Shown: one piece after another, positions 53,108-61,789 of the stretch
How the letters are laid out: every line of letters begins with the position of its first letter
Position numbering within the stretch: position 1 is the stretch's first letter
Assembly (NCBI RefSeq): GCF_041224545.1
Contig: NZ_JBGFGP010000178.1
Location: 17,807-81,806, forward strand
Reading direction: 5' to 3'
Origin: Sedimentitalea sp041224545
GTDB taxonomy: Bacteria; Pseudomonadota; Alphaproteobacteria; Rhodobacterales; Rhodobacteraceae
DNA: 64,000 bases
Notes under the pieces: generated by a model
Told to the model about the DNA's origin: nothing
Databases searched by the model: none
Seen by the model: only the letters and a program-made list of their open reading frames with translations
Translations under genes and position numbers: made by a program

Positions 53108-53656
53108 ATGACCGCGCTGATCTCGTTGCATAATGCCGTGTTCGACTGGCTTGACCGCCATGCCGGCCTGATCCTGCCGACCCTGGCGCGGTTCGTATTC
53201 GCCGCCGTTTTGCTGGTCTATTTCTGGAAATCGGCGCTGACCAAGGTCGGCAGCGGTATGTTCGGTCTGTTTTCACCCTCTGACGGTGCCTATGTGCAGA
53301 TCTTTCCCCGCGCGATGGAAGCGGTGAGCTATGACAGTTCGCAACTGGGTTTCTTTCATTGGGCGGTGGCGTTGCTCGGCACCTGGGCGGAATTCGTCCT
53401 TCCCGCATTGATCCTCGTGGGATTGCTCAGCCGTCTGGCCGCCATCGGCATGATCGGATTCGTGATCCTGCAATCCGCCACCGATATCGTCGGCCACGGC
53501 GCGACCGATGCGACCACACTTGGAGCGTGGTTCGACGCCGCGTCGGGCAGCCTGATCATGGATCAGCGAACCTTGTGGGTGATGGTTCTGCTGGTGATCG
53601 TCGTCAAGGGCGCCGGGCCGCTGTCACTCGACCGGCTGATGGGCCGCCTGTCCTAG
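53108..53656 (+). CDS. DoxX-family membrane protein (BufD-like)
   Basis: A 182-residue inner-membrane protein with four to five helices and the DoxX pattern FVFAAVLLVYFWKSALTKVG near the start, AVALLGTWAEFVLPALILVG and GPLSLDRL at the end. It begins 4 bases after bufC. In bufferin operons the DoxX protein is the fourth gene and may handle redox or export; its exact task is not established. Confidence 0.88.
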   Translation: MTALISLHNAVFDWLDRHAGLILPTLARFVFAAVLLVYFWKSALTKVGSGMFGLFSPSDGAYVQIFPRAMEAVSYDSSQLGFFHWAVALLGTWAEFVLPALILVGLLSRLAAIGMIGFVILQSATDIVGHGATDATTLGAWFDAASGSLIMDQRTLWVMVLLVIVVKGAGPLSLDRLMGRLS

Positions 53657-53755
53657 GGTACGATTTGCACTCTCGGATGCGGCGACGGCTCCCAGAATCA
53701 GTGCTGCGTTGCGCATTCAGGCCCTGCTGTGCGTGATCCAGGAACAGACACCGCT

Positions 53756-54073
53756 CTAGGAAACGCCGAGGGCCGCCTGCACGTCTGCGTTCCAACCCAG
53801 CGTCAACTGGCCATTGTTTTCGATCAGCGGTCGTTTCATCAGCGCCGGATGATCGACAAGCAGATCAAGCCGTGGGCGTGCGCGTTCCGTTTCGCTGAGC
53901 CCACGCCAGGTCGTCGAACGCGTGTTCAGCAGCGCATCGCCGAATTGCGCCTCGGCCCGTTCAAGAACATCCGGCGGAACGCCTTCGCCGCGGACATCCA
54001 CAAAGCGCACCTCTTTCAATGATTTCAGCGCCTTGCGGCAGGTATCACAGTTTTTTAGCCCATAAAGAACCAT
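53756..54073 (-). CDS. ArsC/Spx-family protein (YffB-like)
   Basis: A 105-residue thioredoxin-fold protein: MVLYGLKNCDTCRKALKSL has the C-x2-C-R site (C9, C12), RFVDVRGEGVPPD and HPALMKRPLIENNGQ give the substrate-binding end. Close in type to YffB, a family related to glutathione-dependent arsenate reductase but of unclear substrate. No ars genes nearby. Convergent with the bufferin operon. Confidence 0.88.
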   Translation of the reverse strand: MVLYGLKNCDTCRKALKSLKEVRFVDVRGEGVPPDVLERAEAQFGDALLNTRSTTWRGLSETERARPRLDLLVDHPALMKRPLIENNGQLTLGWNADVQAALGVS

Positions 54074-54293
54074 CGTGCATCTCCTCTGTTGATGCGCAAA
54101 TTTCCGTCAATCCAACGTAATAGATCGCCTTTTTCTTGATTTTTCATCGGGTCGTGCGATCTTAAGAGTTGCTACACTCCTTCTGCGTGCACTTGTTCCG
54201 GGCGGCCGGCGCGATCACGGCTCGGGAGCGTGCGCAACAATGGACGCCACCGCGATTTCGGGGCACAAAGTAAATTAGAAGGAGACACGGGAA

Positions 54294-54500
54294 ATGCCAA
54301 CCGGCACCGTGAAATGGTTTAACACGACAAAAGGCTACGGCTTCATCGCCCCCGACACCGGCGGGAAGGATGTGTTTGTACATATCTCGGCCGTAGAACG
54401 ATCTGGTCTGACTGGCCTGGCTGACAATCAAAAAGTCGACTATGAACTGCAGGAAGGCCGCGACGGCCGGGAAATGGCCGCAAACCTGAAGCCGCTCTGA
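54294..54500 (+). CDS. Cold-shock domain protein
   Basis: A 68-residue CspA-like RNA chaperone: GTVKWFNTTKGYGFIAPD carries RNP1 and KDVFVHISAV RNP2. GAAGGAGA is an excellent ribosome-binding site. The 220 bases upstream, to the ArsC-like gene, are long enough for a structured 5' leader typical of cold-shock genes. A hairpin (GCGTCCCG 54521-54528 with CGGGACGC 54538-54545) follows the gene. Confidence 0.95.
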   Translation: MPTGTVKWFNTTKGYGFIAPDTGGKDVFVHISAVERSGLTGLADNQKVDYELQEGRDGREMAANLKPL

Positions 54501-55022
54501 CGCAAGCTAAAAAGAACGCCGCGTCCCGGCGTGTTCACGGGACGCGCCAAGACCGGCAAAATCGTGGCATCAGTCGCACTCATCCCGCCGCAGAGAATCG
54601 CAGCAGAAGCAACACGGAGGTCGCTCGGAAAATTTGTCGGCGACTTGCGACATGAAAACGGTCGCAGAATTATGACCTGTGTGGCCTGTACATCAACGTA
54701 CGCAACACGCCCCAAGCCGCCAACACTTTACTACTGAAAATTGGCCCACCACTCACGACAGGCTTACGCACCAATGCGGGGATAATCCCGGGCTGACCGA
54801 GTCGTGTCTACCCCAAAGGGGCAGGAAACAGTATGTTTCCAGCGGATCTCGTGCAATTTCTTTGAAGGTTTCGCCCCATGCGTGACGTAAGGTAACGGTC
54901 GCTCTCTCTTAGGTAGAGCCGACGCCGCGATCCATACCGCGGCAGCGACGAGCGTCCCCGATAACGGGGCCGCTCAACACGATCTCAACCGAACGCAGGG
55001 CAATCCTGCGTGGAAATGCAAT
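54501..55022. other. Hairpin-rich intergenic region, no supported protein gene
   Basis: After the cold-shock gene's hairpin no convincing ORF exists: candidate frames lack ribosome-binding sites and have atypical codon use. From 54811 onward six short stems follow one another: CCCC/GGGG (54811-54821), GGAAACA/TGTTTCC (54824-54840), GCTCT/AGAGC (54901-54919), GCCGCG/CGCGGC (54924-54943), CCCCG/CGGGG (54956-54969) and ACGCAGG/CCTGCGT (54993-55011). A structured RNA is possible on either strand. Confidence 0.4.
54993..55011 (-). terminator. Hairpin downstream of the HPF gene
   Basis: ACGCAGG pairs with CCTGCGT around GCAAT; on the minus strand it follows the HPF stop codon by 11 bases. On that strand it is followed by TCGGTTGAG, so T-run support is weak. 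Confidence 0.45.
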
Positions 55023-55340
55023 TCAATGATGTGCGTCTTGCTTGTCAAACTCGCTTGAAAGCCGTGCCCGCAGTTTTTTCGCGGCGCCTTTCAAAGCGGC
55101 GCGGATGTCGGCCGCATCGTGATGGGCCGCCAACGGATCCATGCCGCGTGGCCGCGCCTCGATGGTGCAACGGATGTGCTCCGGCCCATGCTTGTCTGCG
55201 TTCTGATCCTTCAGATGAACCTCGATACGGGTCAGTCGCTCCTCAAAGTGACCAAGGTCCGACCTCACGGCTGCTTCGGCGACCTCCGCCACTCTCTCGT
55301 CACCATGAATGAAATTGTCGGTGTTGACCTGAATCTGCAT
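55023..55340 (-). CDS. Short ribosome hibernation-promoting factor (HPF/RaiA family)
   Basis: A 105-residue protein with the beta-alpha-beta-beta-beta-alpha pattern of the S30AE family: TDNFIHGDERVAEVAEAAVR, LTRIEVHLKDQNADKHGPEH and EARPRGMDPLAAHHDAADIR. It lacks the C-terminal dimerisation domain of long HPF. Start ATG 55340 follows GGGAG. Predicted to bind the 30S subunit in stationary phase or stress. Confidence 0.82.
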   Translation of the reverse strand: MQIQVNTDNFIHGDERVAEVAEAAVRSDLGHFEERLTRIEVHLKDQNADKHGPEHIRCTIEARPRGMDPLAAHHDAADIRAALKGAAKKLRARLSSEFDKQDAHH

Positions 55341-55472
55341 TTGCAGTCTCCCTTCAGTATTATCCCAAGGGGTATGCTTGCCCGAGGCGGGTTTCAAGAG
55401 CGGACGGGCAACGTCTGATCCGGTCCGCACCTCGCTCGGGTTATTGCCACCGATCTTGCAACCGGTCCCGTC

Positions 55473-56081
55473 TCAGAACTCGACTCCTGCCTGGGCTTTG
55501 ATGCCATCTCGGAACGGGTGTTTCACAAGTGTCATCTCGGTCACCAGATCGGCGGCTTCGATCAGCTCGGGCTTGGCATTCCGCCCGGTCAAAACCACGT
55601 GCGTCATCGCAGGCTTTTCGGTCAGCAGAAAATCGACAACCTCGTCGATATCCAGATAGTCATAGCGCAATGCGATGTTGATCTCGTCCAGAAGGACAAA
55701 CCGGATATCCGGGTTGCGGATCAGCTCCTTCGCCTTCGCCCATCCTGCCTGCGCAGCGGCGATATCGCGCTCGCGGTCCTGGGTTTCCCAGGTGAACCCT
55801 TCGCCCGAGATGACAAAGGTGCACTCGTCGGCAAACCGTTCACGCAGGAAATCTGCTTCGCCGGTTTTCCAGTTTCCCTTGATGAACTGCACCACGGCAC
55901 AAGGCATCCCATGCGCGATACACCGCATCACCATTCCGAACCCTGATGAGGACTTCCCCTTGCCCGGCCCCGTGTGCACGATCAGCAACCCCTTCTGGTC
56001 GGTCTTGGTCGCCATCATGCGGTCTCGCGCGGCCTTGATCTTGCGCATCTTGTCTCGATGGCGGGTGTTTTCATCTTGCAT
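55473..56081 (-). CDS. cobO: Cob(I)yrinic acid a,c-diamide adenosyltransferase
   Basis: ATP-dependent adenosylation in cobalamin synthesis (CobO/BtuR/CobA type). The 202-residue protein has the P-loop HTGPGKGKSSSGFGM, VVQFIKGNWKTGE, RFVLLDEINIALRYDYL (Walker B) and VVLTGRNA. No other cob gene is within the window. No cobalamin riboswitch is evident upstream. Confidence 0.95.
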   Translation of the reverse strand: MQDENTRHRDKMRKIKAARDRMMATKTDQKGLLIVHTGPGKGKSSSGFGMVMRCIAHGMPCAVVQFIKGNWKTGEADFLRERFADECTFVISGEGFTWETQDRERDIAAAQAGWAKAKELIRNPDIRFVLLDEINIALRYDYLDIDEVVDFLLTEKPAMTHVVLTGRNAKPELIEAADLVTEMTLVKHPFRDGIKAQAGVEF

Positions 56082-56268
56082 GGCTCTGTCCTGTGCGTAG
56101 GGGCGAATTTCCGATGGGTCTGCTTATACCAGCGCCTGTCGGAACGCGATGGCCAGAGCCGATTTTTTACGCGTCCAACCCGGTATGACCGTTCTTTGCG
56201 TTTGCCATATTCTCTTGAAAATCATAGGCTTTGACCGAAAAACAAGCCCCCGGCCAGGAGAGAGACAC

Positions 56269-57258
56269 ATGCTGCCTGAAACCATGAAAACGGTAGAAAT
56301 GCGCGAACCCGGCAAGCCCGAAGTGCTGGTGCCCGGTGAACGAGCGGTGCCGGTCCCGCGCGATGGCGAGGTTCTGATCCGCGTGACTGCCGCGGGCGTC
56401 AACGGCCCCGATCTCGTTCAGCGGCGCGGTCATTATCCGCCGCCCAAGGGTGCGTCCGATCTGCTCGGTCTTGAAGTCTCGGGAGAAGTCTGTGCCGTGG
56501 GATCGGGGGTATCGCACTGGGCCGTGGGCGACCGTGTCTGCGCGCTCACCAACGGGGGCGGCTATGCCGAATATGTCGCGGTCGATGCCGGCCATTGCCT
56601 GCCGATCCCCGAGGGTATCAGCGAACAGGATGCCGCCGGCCTGTGCGAGACGTATTTCACCGTCTGGAGCAACCTGTTTCACGCTCAGCCCGACCCGAAA
56701 GGCAAACTGTTGCTGGTGCATGGGGGTGCGGGTGGCATCGGATCAACCGCGATCCAGTTGGGCAAGGCATTGGGCATGCGGGTGTTCACCACCTGCGCCA
56801 ATGCGGATGATTGTTCGTATGTGAAGAGCCTCGGAGCGGAACGGGCTATCAATTTCAAGGAAGAGGATTTCGTGGACGTGGTGCGCGATGCCGGTGGCGC
56901 GAACCTGATCCTTGACATCATCGGCGGCGACTATGTCGCCCGCAACGTCAAGGCCGCAAGCCCGGATGCCCGCATCGTGCAATTGGCATTCAATGCCGGC
57001 TCCAAGGTCGAGATCAACCTCATGCCGATCATGCTCAAGCGGCTGGTCTATACGGGATCGACGCTGCGCTCGCGCCCTGAACGCTTCAAGACCGAGATTG
57101 CCAGCGAGTTGCGGGACAAGGTCTGGCCGATGTTTGCCGCCGGACACTTGTCGGCACAGACCCACCGCGTGTTTGGTTTCGACGCGGCGGCCGAGGCGCA
57201 TGACATGATGGAAAAGGCCGCGCATCGGGGCAAAATTCTGCTCGCGCCCAAGGCCTGA
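56269..57258 (+). CDS. NAD(P)H:quinone oxidoreductase, zinc-independent MDR family
   Basis: A 329-residue medium-chain reductase of the QOR/PIG3 type. The N-terminal GroES-like domain includes AAGVNGPDLVQRRGHYPPP and the Rossmann domain LLVHGGAGGIGSTAIQLGKA. The zinc-binding residues of alcohol dehydrogenases are absent. ATG 56269 is preceded by AGGAGAG. Divergent from cobO. Confidence 0.9.
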   Translation: MLPETMKTVEMREPGKPEVLVPGERAVPVPRDGEVLIRVTAAGVNGPDLVQRRGHYPPPKGASDLLGLEVSGEVCAVGSGVSHWAVGDRVCALTNGGGYAEYVAVDAGHCLPIPEGISEQDAAGLCETYFTVWSNLFHAQPDPKGKLLLVHGGAGGIGSTAIQLGKALGMRVFTTCANADDCSYVKSLGAERAINFKEEDFVDVVRDAGGANLILDIIGGDYVARNVKAASPDARIVQLAFNAGSKVEINLMPIMLKRLVYTGSTLRSRPERFKTEIASELRDKVWPMFAAGHLSAQTHRVFGFDAAAEAHDMMEKAAHRGKILLAPKA

Positions 57259-57355
57259 ACCTCCGGCCCGCGCAATCATCCCCATATATGGCGAGGTTCG
57301 CTCACCCCATGGCTGTGCTATCGACGTAAGGTAGCCATCTTTGGGGAACGCGCCA

Positions 57356-57880
57356 ATGCAGAACCTGGCCGGTTTGGTTCTATTCCTTATGTTTGCAACG
57401 GCCCCAGCCCTGTCTTCGGCCGACACGTGGACGGGCTTCTACGCCGGCGGGCAGATTGGCAGAACCGACACAGAGTTAACCTATTTCGGCCGGACGATGA
57501 CCGAAGAATCCGACACATACGGATTGCTCGCCGGGTACAATCGCATCATCGGTCACGGCATCGTGCTGGGGGCCGAACTGAATGTTGACAGGCTGAACTA
57601 CGCGCAGATGCCATTTGAACACGATCTGATGGCGCGGCGGATCAAGGCCAGGCTGGGATACGACCTGGGATCGGTGATACTGTACGGCACCTACGGATAT
57701 TCCGAGATCGGCGATGGCACCGGCAACAACGAGGATGGAACGGCTGTGAGCCTTGGTCTCGATTACAGGGTGAACGACGTACTCTCCATCGGCGCGGAAT
57801 GGCTGCGCGATTCCTACGATTTCAAGGGGCTGGATATGGAAATTTCGTCCCTACGCATGCGGCTGGCGTTCCAGTTCTGA
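57356..57880 (+). CDS. Outer-membrane beta-barrel protein
   Basis: A 174-residue protein with a signal peptide (LVLFLMFATAPALSSA) and an OmpA-like eight-strand barrel pattern: WTGFYAGGQIGRTDTEL, GLLAGYNRI, GHGIVLGAELNVD, and a final strand ending in aromatic Phe (RLRLAFQF-like, MRLAFQF), the signal for BamA-mediated insertion. ATG 57356 has GGGGAA upstream. Function unknown. Confidence 0.85.
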   Translation: MQNLAGLVLFLMFATAPALSSADTWTGFYAGGQIGRTDTELTYFGRTMTEESDTYGLLAGYNRIIGHGIVLGAELNVDRLNYAQMPFEHDLMARRIKARLGYDLGSVILYGTYGYSEIGDGTGNNEDGTAVSLGLDYRVNDVLSIGAEWLRDSYDFKGLDMEISSLRMRLAFQF

Positions 57881-57892
57881 ATCTTGCGGCGA

Positions 57893-59650
57893 TCAATCTC
57901 CGCCCCATGCCCCGACCGTGAATTTCCGATCCGCCTCGATATCGACCGGCGTCGCGCTGTCTGGATCAGACGGGATGGCGGTGCCGCGTCCCGCCCGCTC
58001 TGCAAGACGCTTGCAGATCCCGCCGAGTGAAAGCTCTTCCAGAAACCCTTCCCGCGCATAGGCACAGGTGCCATCCCGCGTCTGCGCGCCGATTTCAAGG
58101 CTGATCTGGTCGGCAAAGGTGACGTTGGCCACGCGCATCATGCAGTCGCGCAGGATGTCTTCGCCGGGCGGATCGCCGGGCAGAAGAACCTCTTCGGGGC
58201 TGCGAGCCTCGATATTGATGTTGTGATAGCGCCCCATGCTGCGCATGCAGTCGGGATCAAGTATCGTGATGCTGTCATTCCAGCCAAAGGCCGCCGTCCT
58301 TGGTCGCTCGCCAAGCGGCACGCTATTGTCCAGAAACTCGAAATGGATCTTCTGGTTGGTTTTCTTGACCCAGTTGAAGAACAGTTGCGGCATGCCGATA
58401 TTCGCTTCGACATTGAAATGCAGCATATCGTCAAGAGCCTTGTAGCGTCCGGTCTTGAGCCCGCGTTGCCATGCCCGCTCGACCGTGTCCTCGGGCGGTG
58501 TGATCATGAAGAACAGGTAGACCGTGTCGGCAAAGCGGCTGAGCAGCGTGCCGCCGGGCTTCTGATAAGGTGCGGGCATGAAACTGTCGAAGCGGAACCG
58601 ATCGACAAGCACATGCGGCATCTCGGAATTGGCCGCTTTCGCCTCCATGTAGCCGTCGATCTTGCGATCGATGATCTCGAGTTCCTGTGCGGTAAACGAC
58701 GAGGCATAGCGGAAATCGTCCCCGAGGCTGTCGTAATCCAGCAGGAACTTGCGACAATAATCCGGGCTGATCTTGGCGAAATCCTCCCACGGGACGTTCA
58801 GACGTCCGGCCAGCTCGCGTTGCAACGGGCGCAACGTGCTCTTGCCGGCGCCGGGACCGCCCTTGACGCTCATGAAAAGCGGTGCCGATTGGAATGGCAG
58901 GGTTCGGTAGCCCTCGCGGCGCACGGCCTCCTTGATCAGCGGTTGGATCTGCTGGCCGATCCGATGGGTGCCATAGCTGTTTGAGACCCAGTTTGTCGCC
59001 CATTTCAGCACCAGATCGCGCTCGGCAAACAATCGCCCCCTCTGGCCCACAATCCCGCCGACAATAGCGAGAAGACCGCGCAGGCACGCGCGCTCGAACG
59101 CATCACCGGGGCGGTCCACCTCTTCTTTCCATTGCACCAGAGCCAAGATTTCGGGCGCCTCGGGCGTCTCGCCGGGCGTGGATTTTTGCAGGCCGAGCCG
59201 CGCCAGCAATCCCTCGGCTTTGCCCTGGTCCGCCGGGCTGCGCGTATAAACGTCCTGCTCGAGCCGCGACGAGAGGCGTTGCGAAATACGCTCGCGCAGA
59301 CGGTCGAACTCAAGCTCGAGCGACGCCATCCTGGGTTCGATATAGCCGTCCAGAATCGTCTGCGCCATCGCACGCAGATGCTCGCCCAATTCCGGATATT
59401 CCGGTCCGTCCGGTATGTTGATGTCGGCCATCAGCCGGATCAGCAACTCATGCCGGACCAGTCGCCTTGCGGTAAAGGCGTTCATCTCCATCGGCTTGCG
59501 CCCACAGAATTCCGAGGCCTCCTTGGCCTCGGCATAGGACACCGTAGATGCCTCGGGGCGATAGAGCGTGACCATCGGCATCAGGTGCGCAGGAATTTCC
59601 GAACTCAGGCCCGGGTTCCAGGCATGGAAGTCTTCGGTTTTGTCCGTCAT
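57893..59650 (-). CDS. Large P-loop protein with zeta-toxin-like kinase fold
   Basis: A 585-residue cytoplasmic protein of unknown function. Residues 1-250 are largely helical with no recognised domain; the P-loop is G264-G-P-G-A-G-K270-S-T, followed by FAKISPDYCRKFL, ELEIIDRKIDGYMEAKA, VLVDRFRFDSFMP and FFMITPPEDTVERAWQR, an order like zeta toxins or AAA/polynucleotide-type kinases (substrate Asp after P-loop, then a hydrophobic strand). No antitoxin-sized gene precedes it. GGAGG lies before its ATG, 33 bases after the tctA stop, so it is the last gene of the TTT operon. Confidence 0.75.
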   Translation of the reverse strand: MTDKTEDFHAWNPGLSSEIPAHLMPMVTLYRPEASTVSYAEAKEASEFCGRKPMEMNAFTARRLVRHELLIRLMADINIPDGPEYPELGEHLRAMAQTILDGYIEPRMASLELEFDRLRERISQRLSSRLEQDVYTRSPADQGKAEGLLARLGLQKSTPGETPEAPEILALVQWKEEVDRPGDAFERACLRGLLAIVGGIVGQRGRLFAERDLVLKWATNWVSNSYGTHRIGQQIQPLIKEAVRREGYRTLPFQSAPLFMSVKGGPGAGKSTLRPLQRELAGRLNVPWEDFAKISPDYCRKFLLDYDSLGDDFRYASSFTAQELEIIDRKIDGYMEAKAANSEMPHVLVDRFRFDSFMPAPYQKPGGTLLSRFADTVYLFFMITPPEDTVERAWQRGLKTGRYKALDDMLHFNVEANIGMPQLFFNWVKKTNQKIHFEFLDNSVPLGERPRTAAFGWNDSITILDPDCMRSMGRYHNINIEARSPEEVLLPGDPPGEDILRDCMMRVANVTFADQISLEIGAQTRDGTCAYAREGFLEELSLGGICKRLAERAGRGTAIPSDPDSATPVDIEADRKFTVGAWGGD

Positions 59651-59683
59651 GACCGTTCCTCCGATTGGGATATGCCCCGCGAC

Positions 59684-61198
59684 CTAGGCCTCGCTCGCCT
59701 TGCGAGACCGGTCGCGGATCGCCTTGAACAGTGGCAGAAGGATCAGGATGATTGCAATGATCGTGATCGGGCCCGCAATCGGCCGGGTGAAGAAGATCGT
59801 CGCATCGCCCGACGAAAGCAGCAGCGACTGCCGCAAGGTCGGCTCGGCGATCGGGCCAAGCACGATGGCCAGCACCGCAGGCGCGAGCGGATAATCCAGC
59901 TTGCGCAGGAAGAATGCGCCGAACCCGAAGAAAAGCATCAGCCAGACATCATGCATGTCCTGCGTTGCCGCATAGCCGCCCACAACCGACAGGACGAAGA
60001 TCAGCGGAGCCAGAACCGTGAAGGGCATACGCAGCATCCAGATGAACAGCGGGATGAAGGCCAGGTTCACGATCACTGCGAACAGGTTGGAAATATAGAA
60101 CGACCCGATCAGACCCCAGACGAAATCCGGCTGGTCGGTGAACAGGCGCGGCCCCGGTGTCAGACCCCAGATCACCATGCCACCGAGCAGGATCGCGGTC
60201 GTGGGCGAACCGGGAATACCCAGTGTCAGCATCGGCAGCATGGCACCTGTAGAGGCCGAGTTGTTGGCCGCTTCCGGCGCGGCGACGCCACCGGGATGCC
60301 CCTTGCCGAATTCCTCGGGTCTCTTGGCGACAAGTTTGGCGACACCATACGACATGAGCGAACCCGGCGTCGCCCCGGCGGCCGGCAGGATACCGACAAA
60401 GAAGCCCAGGATCGATCCGATCGCCGTACCTTTCCAGCCGCGCTTCATCCCCTCTTTGGAGTCATTCACGATCCCCTTGACCGTCATCTTGGCCTCGGTC
60501 GTGGTGATCTCACCCCGAGTACTCTCGATGGTCCAGATCATCTCGCCGATACCATAAACACCGATGGCCAGAACGAGGAAATTGATGCCATGCAGGAAGC
60601 CGGGGATATCAAAGAACACCAGTCGCGGCGCACCCGAGATTTCATCAAAACCGACGGCAGCAAACACCAGACCAAGGCAGATCGACAGGATGGTCTTGGG
60701 GATGTCATCACCACCCAGCCCGACGAATGTGGCAAAGGCCAGCAGCATCAGCGCAAAGATCTCCGGCGGGCCGAAAATCAACGCGACCTTGGCCAGCAGT
60801 GGCGCAAAGACGGTGAAGAGCACGTTGGACACCGTTCCGCCGATGAAAGACGCCAGCGCGGCAGTGACGAGCGCCAGGCTCGCCCTGCCCTTCATCGCCA
60901 GTGGCCGTCCGTCAAATGTGGTGGCCACGGCGGTCGATGCGCCGGGAATACCCAGGGTGATCGAGCTGATGGCACCGCCATACATCGCACCGTAATAGAT
61001 TGCGGCAAGAAAGATGATCGCGGATCCCGGCGGCACGAGAAAGGTGATTGGCAGCAGGATCGCCACACCGTTCACCGAACCCAGCCCCGGCATCGCCCCG
61101 ATGAAGAGCCCCAGTGTCACCCCGACCAGTATCAGCAAGATATTGATGGGCATGAGCGACGTCATGATGCCGTCCGTGAGTAGCCCCAGAATTTCCAT
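59684..61198 (-). CDS. tctA: Tripartite tricarboxylate transporter, large permease TctA
   Basis: A 504-residue integral membrane protein with about 11-12 helices and the TctA signatures GAMPGLGSVNGVAILLPITF and GILPAAGATPGSLMSYGVAK. Works with TctB and the binding protein TctC to import a carboxylate using ion gradients. Start has GGAGG upstream. Substrate cannot be assigned; no tctDE two-component genes are in the window. Confidence 0.95.
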   Translation of the reverse strand: MEILGLLTDGIMTSLMPINILLILVGVTLGLFIGAMPGLGSVNGVAILLPITFLVPPGSAIIFLAAIYYGAMYGGAISSITLGIPGASTAVATTFDGRPLAMKGRASLALVTAALASFIGGTVSNVLFTVFAPLLAKVALIFGPPEIFALMLLAFATFVGLGGDDIPKTILSICLGLVFAAVGFDEISGAPRLVFFDIPGFLHGINFLVLAIGVYGIGEMIWTIESTRGEITTTEAKMTVKGIVNDSKEGMKRGWKGTAIGSILGFFVGILPAAGATPGSLMSYGVAKLVAKRPEEFGKGHPGGVAAPEAANNSASTGAMLPMLTLGIPGSPTTAILLGGMVIWGLTPGPRLFTDQPDFVWGLIGSFYISNLFAVIVNLAFIPLFIWMLRMPFTVLAPLIFVLSVVGGYAATQDMHDVWLMLFFGFGAFFLRKLDYPLAPAVLAIVLGPIAEPTLRQSLLLSSGDATIFFTRPIAGPITIIAIILILLPLFKAIRDRSRKASEA

Positions 61199-61240
61199 GG
61201 CCTTAGTCCTCCGTTACCGTGCGCGCGCCAGCTGGCCGGG

Positions 61241-61744
61241 TCAGTAGATGATCGAGTAGAGAATGTTGAAGAACGGCTCGGTGAACTTCATCCCCTTGGG
61301 CAGCGTGATCCGCATCAGCGCCTCGAAGAAGAAGAAGAAACCGATGGGAATCGCCGTCGAAAGGATCAGGGTCAGCGTCCAGGTGTGCCGGCCCAGAAAG
61401 CGCAGGTAATACAGCAGGAAAACCGCCATTGCGCCATACATCGAGATGATGCCTGTCAGCCCGACAAAACCGAGAAGCCCTCCGCCGACCAGCACCAGAG
61501 TGCGTTTGCCATATCCGTCAAGCAGCGGCTCTGTCGAGCGTGAGGGTGGCGAGCTTTGCCGATACCAGTTGATTGCGATCATGATGGTGCAAATCAGCAT
61601 GATACCTGACAGCCAGAACGGCCAGGCCCCGCCGCCGGGGCCTTCACCGGTGATGTAGCCCACGTTCAACTCGGTGCTTTTCCACATCAGGTAGATGGAA
61701 AGGAGGGCAAGAACCCCCGCGGTGACGATTTCTGCAAGGCGCAT
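61241..61744 (-). CDS. tctB: Tripartite tricarboxylate transporter, small permease TctB
   Basis: A 167-residue protein with four hydrophobic helices and the TctB N-terminal pattern TAGVLALLSIYLMWKSTELN followed by EGPGGGAWPFWLS. Lies between tctC and tctA. AAGGAGGG precedes the ATG. Confidence 0.9.
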   Translation of the reverse strand: MRLAEIVTAGVLALLSIYLMWKSTELNVGYITGEGPGGGAWPFWLSGIMLICTIMIAINWYRQSSPPSRSTEPLLDGYGKRTLVLVGGGLLGFVGLTGIISMYGAMAVFLLYYLRFLGRHTWTLTLILSTAIPIGFFFFFEALMRITLPKGMKFTEPFFNILYSIIY

Positions 61745-61789
61745 GTTGCCCTCCTTAGACTCCGAGACTGTAGTGCAGGCTGACCGGGC

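Noticed and set aside
54531..54737. 68-codon ORF after the cold-shock gene
   Set aside because: No Shine-Dalgarno sequence, starts inside the hairpin after the cold-shock gene and has an irregular codon pattern.
56082..56268. Possible cobalamin riboswitch or terminator upstream of cobO (GGCTCTG/CAGAGCC followed by T-run at 56161)
   Set aside because: The two arms are 65 bases apart, point away from cobO, and no B12-box sequence is visible.
59132..61183. 683-codon plus-strand open frame opposite tctA and the P-loop gene
   Set aside because: Composition (His/Gln/Arg/Asp rich) is that of an antisense shadow; TctA is unambiguous on the other strand.
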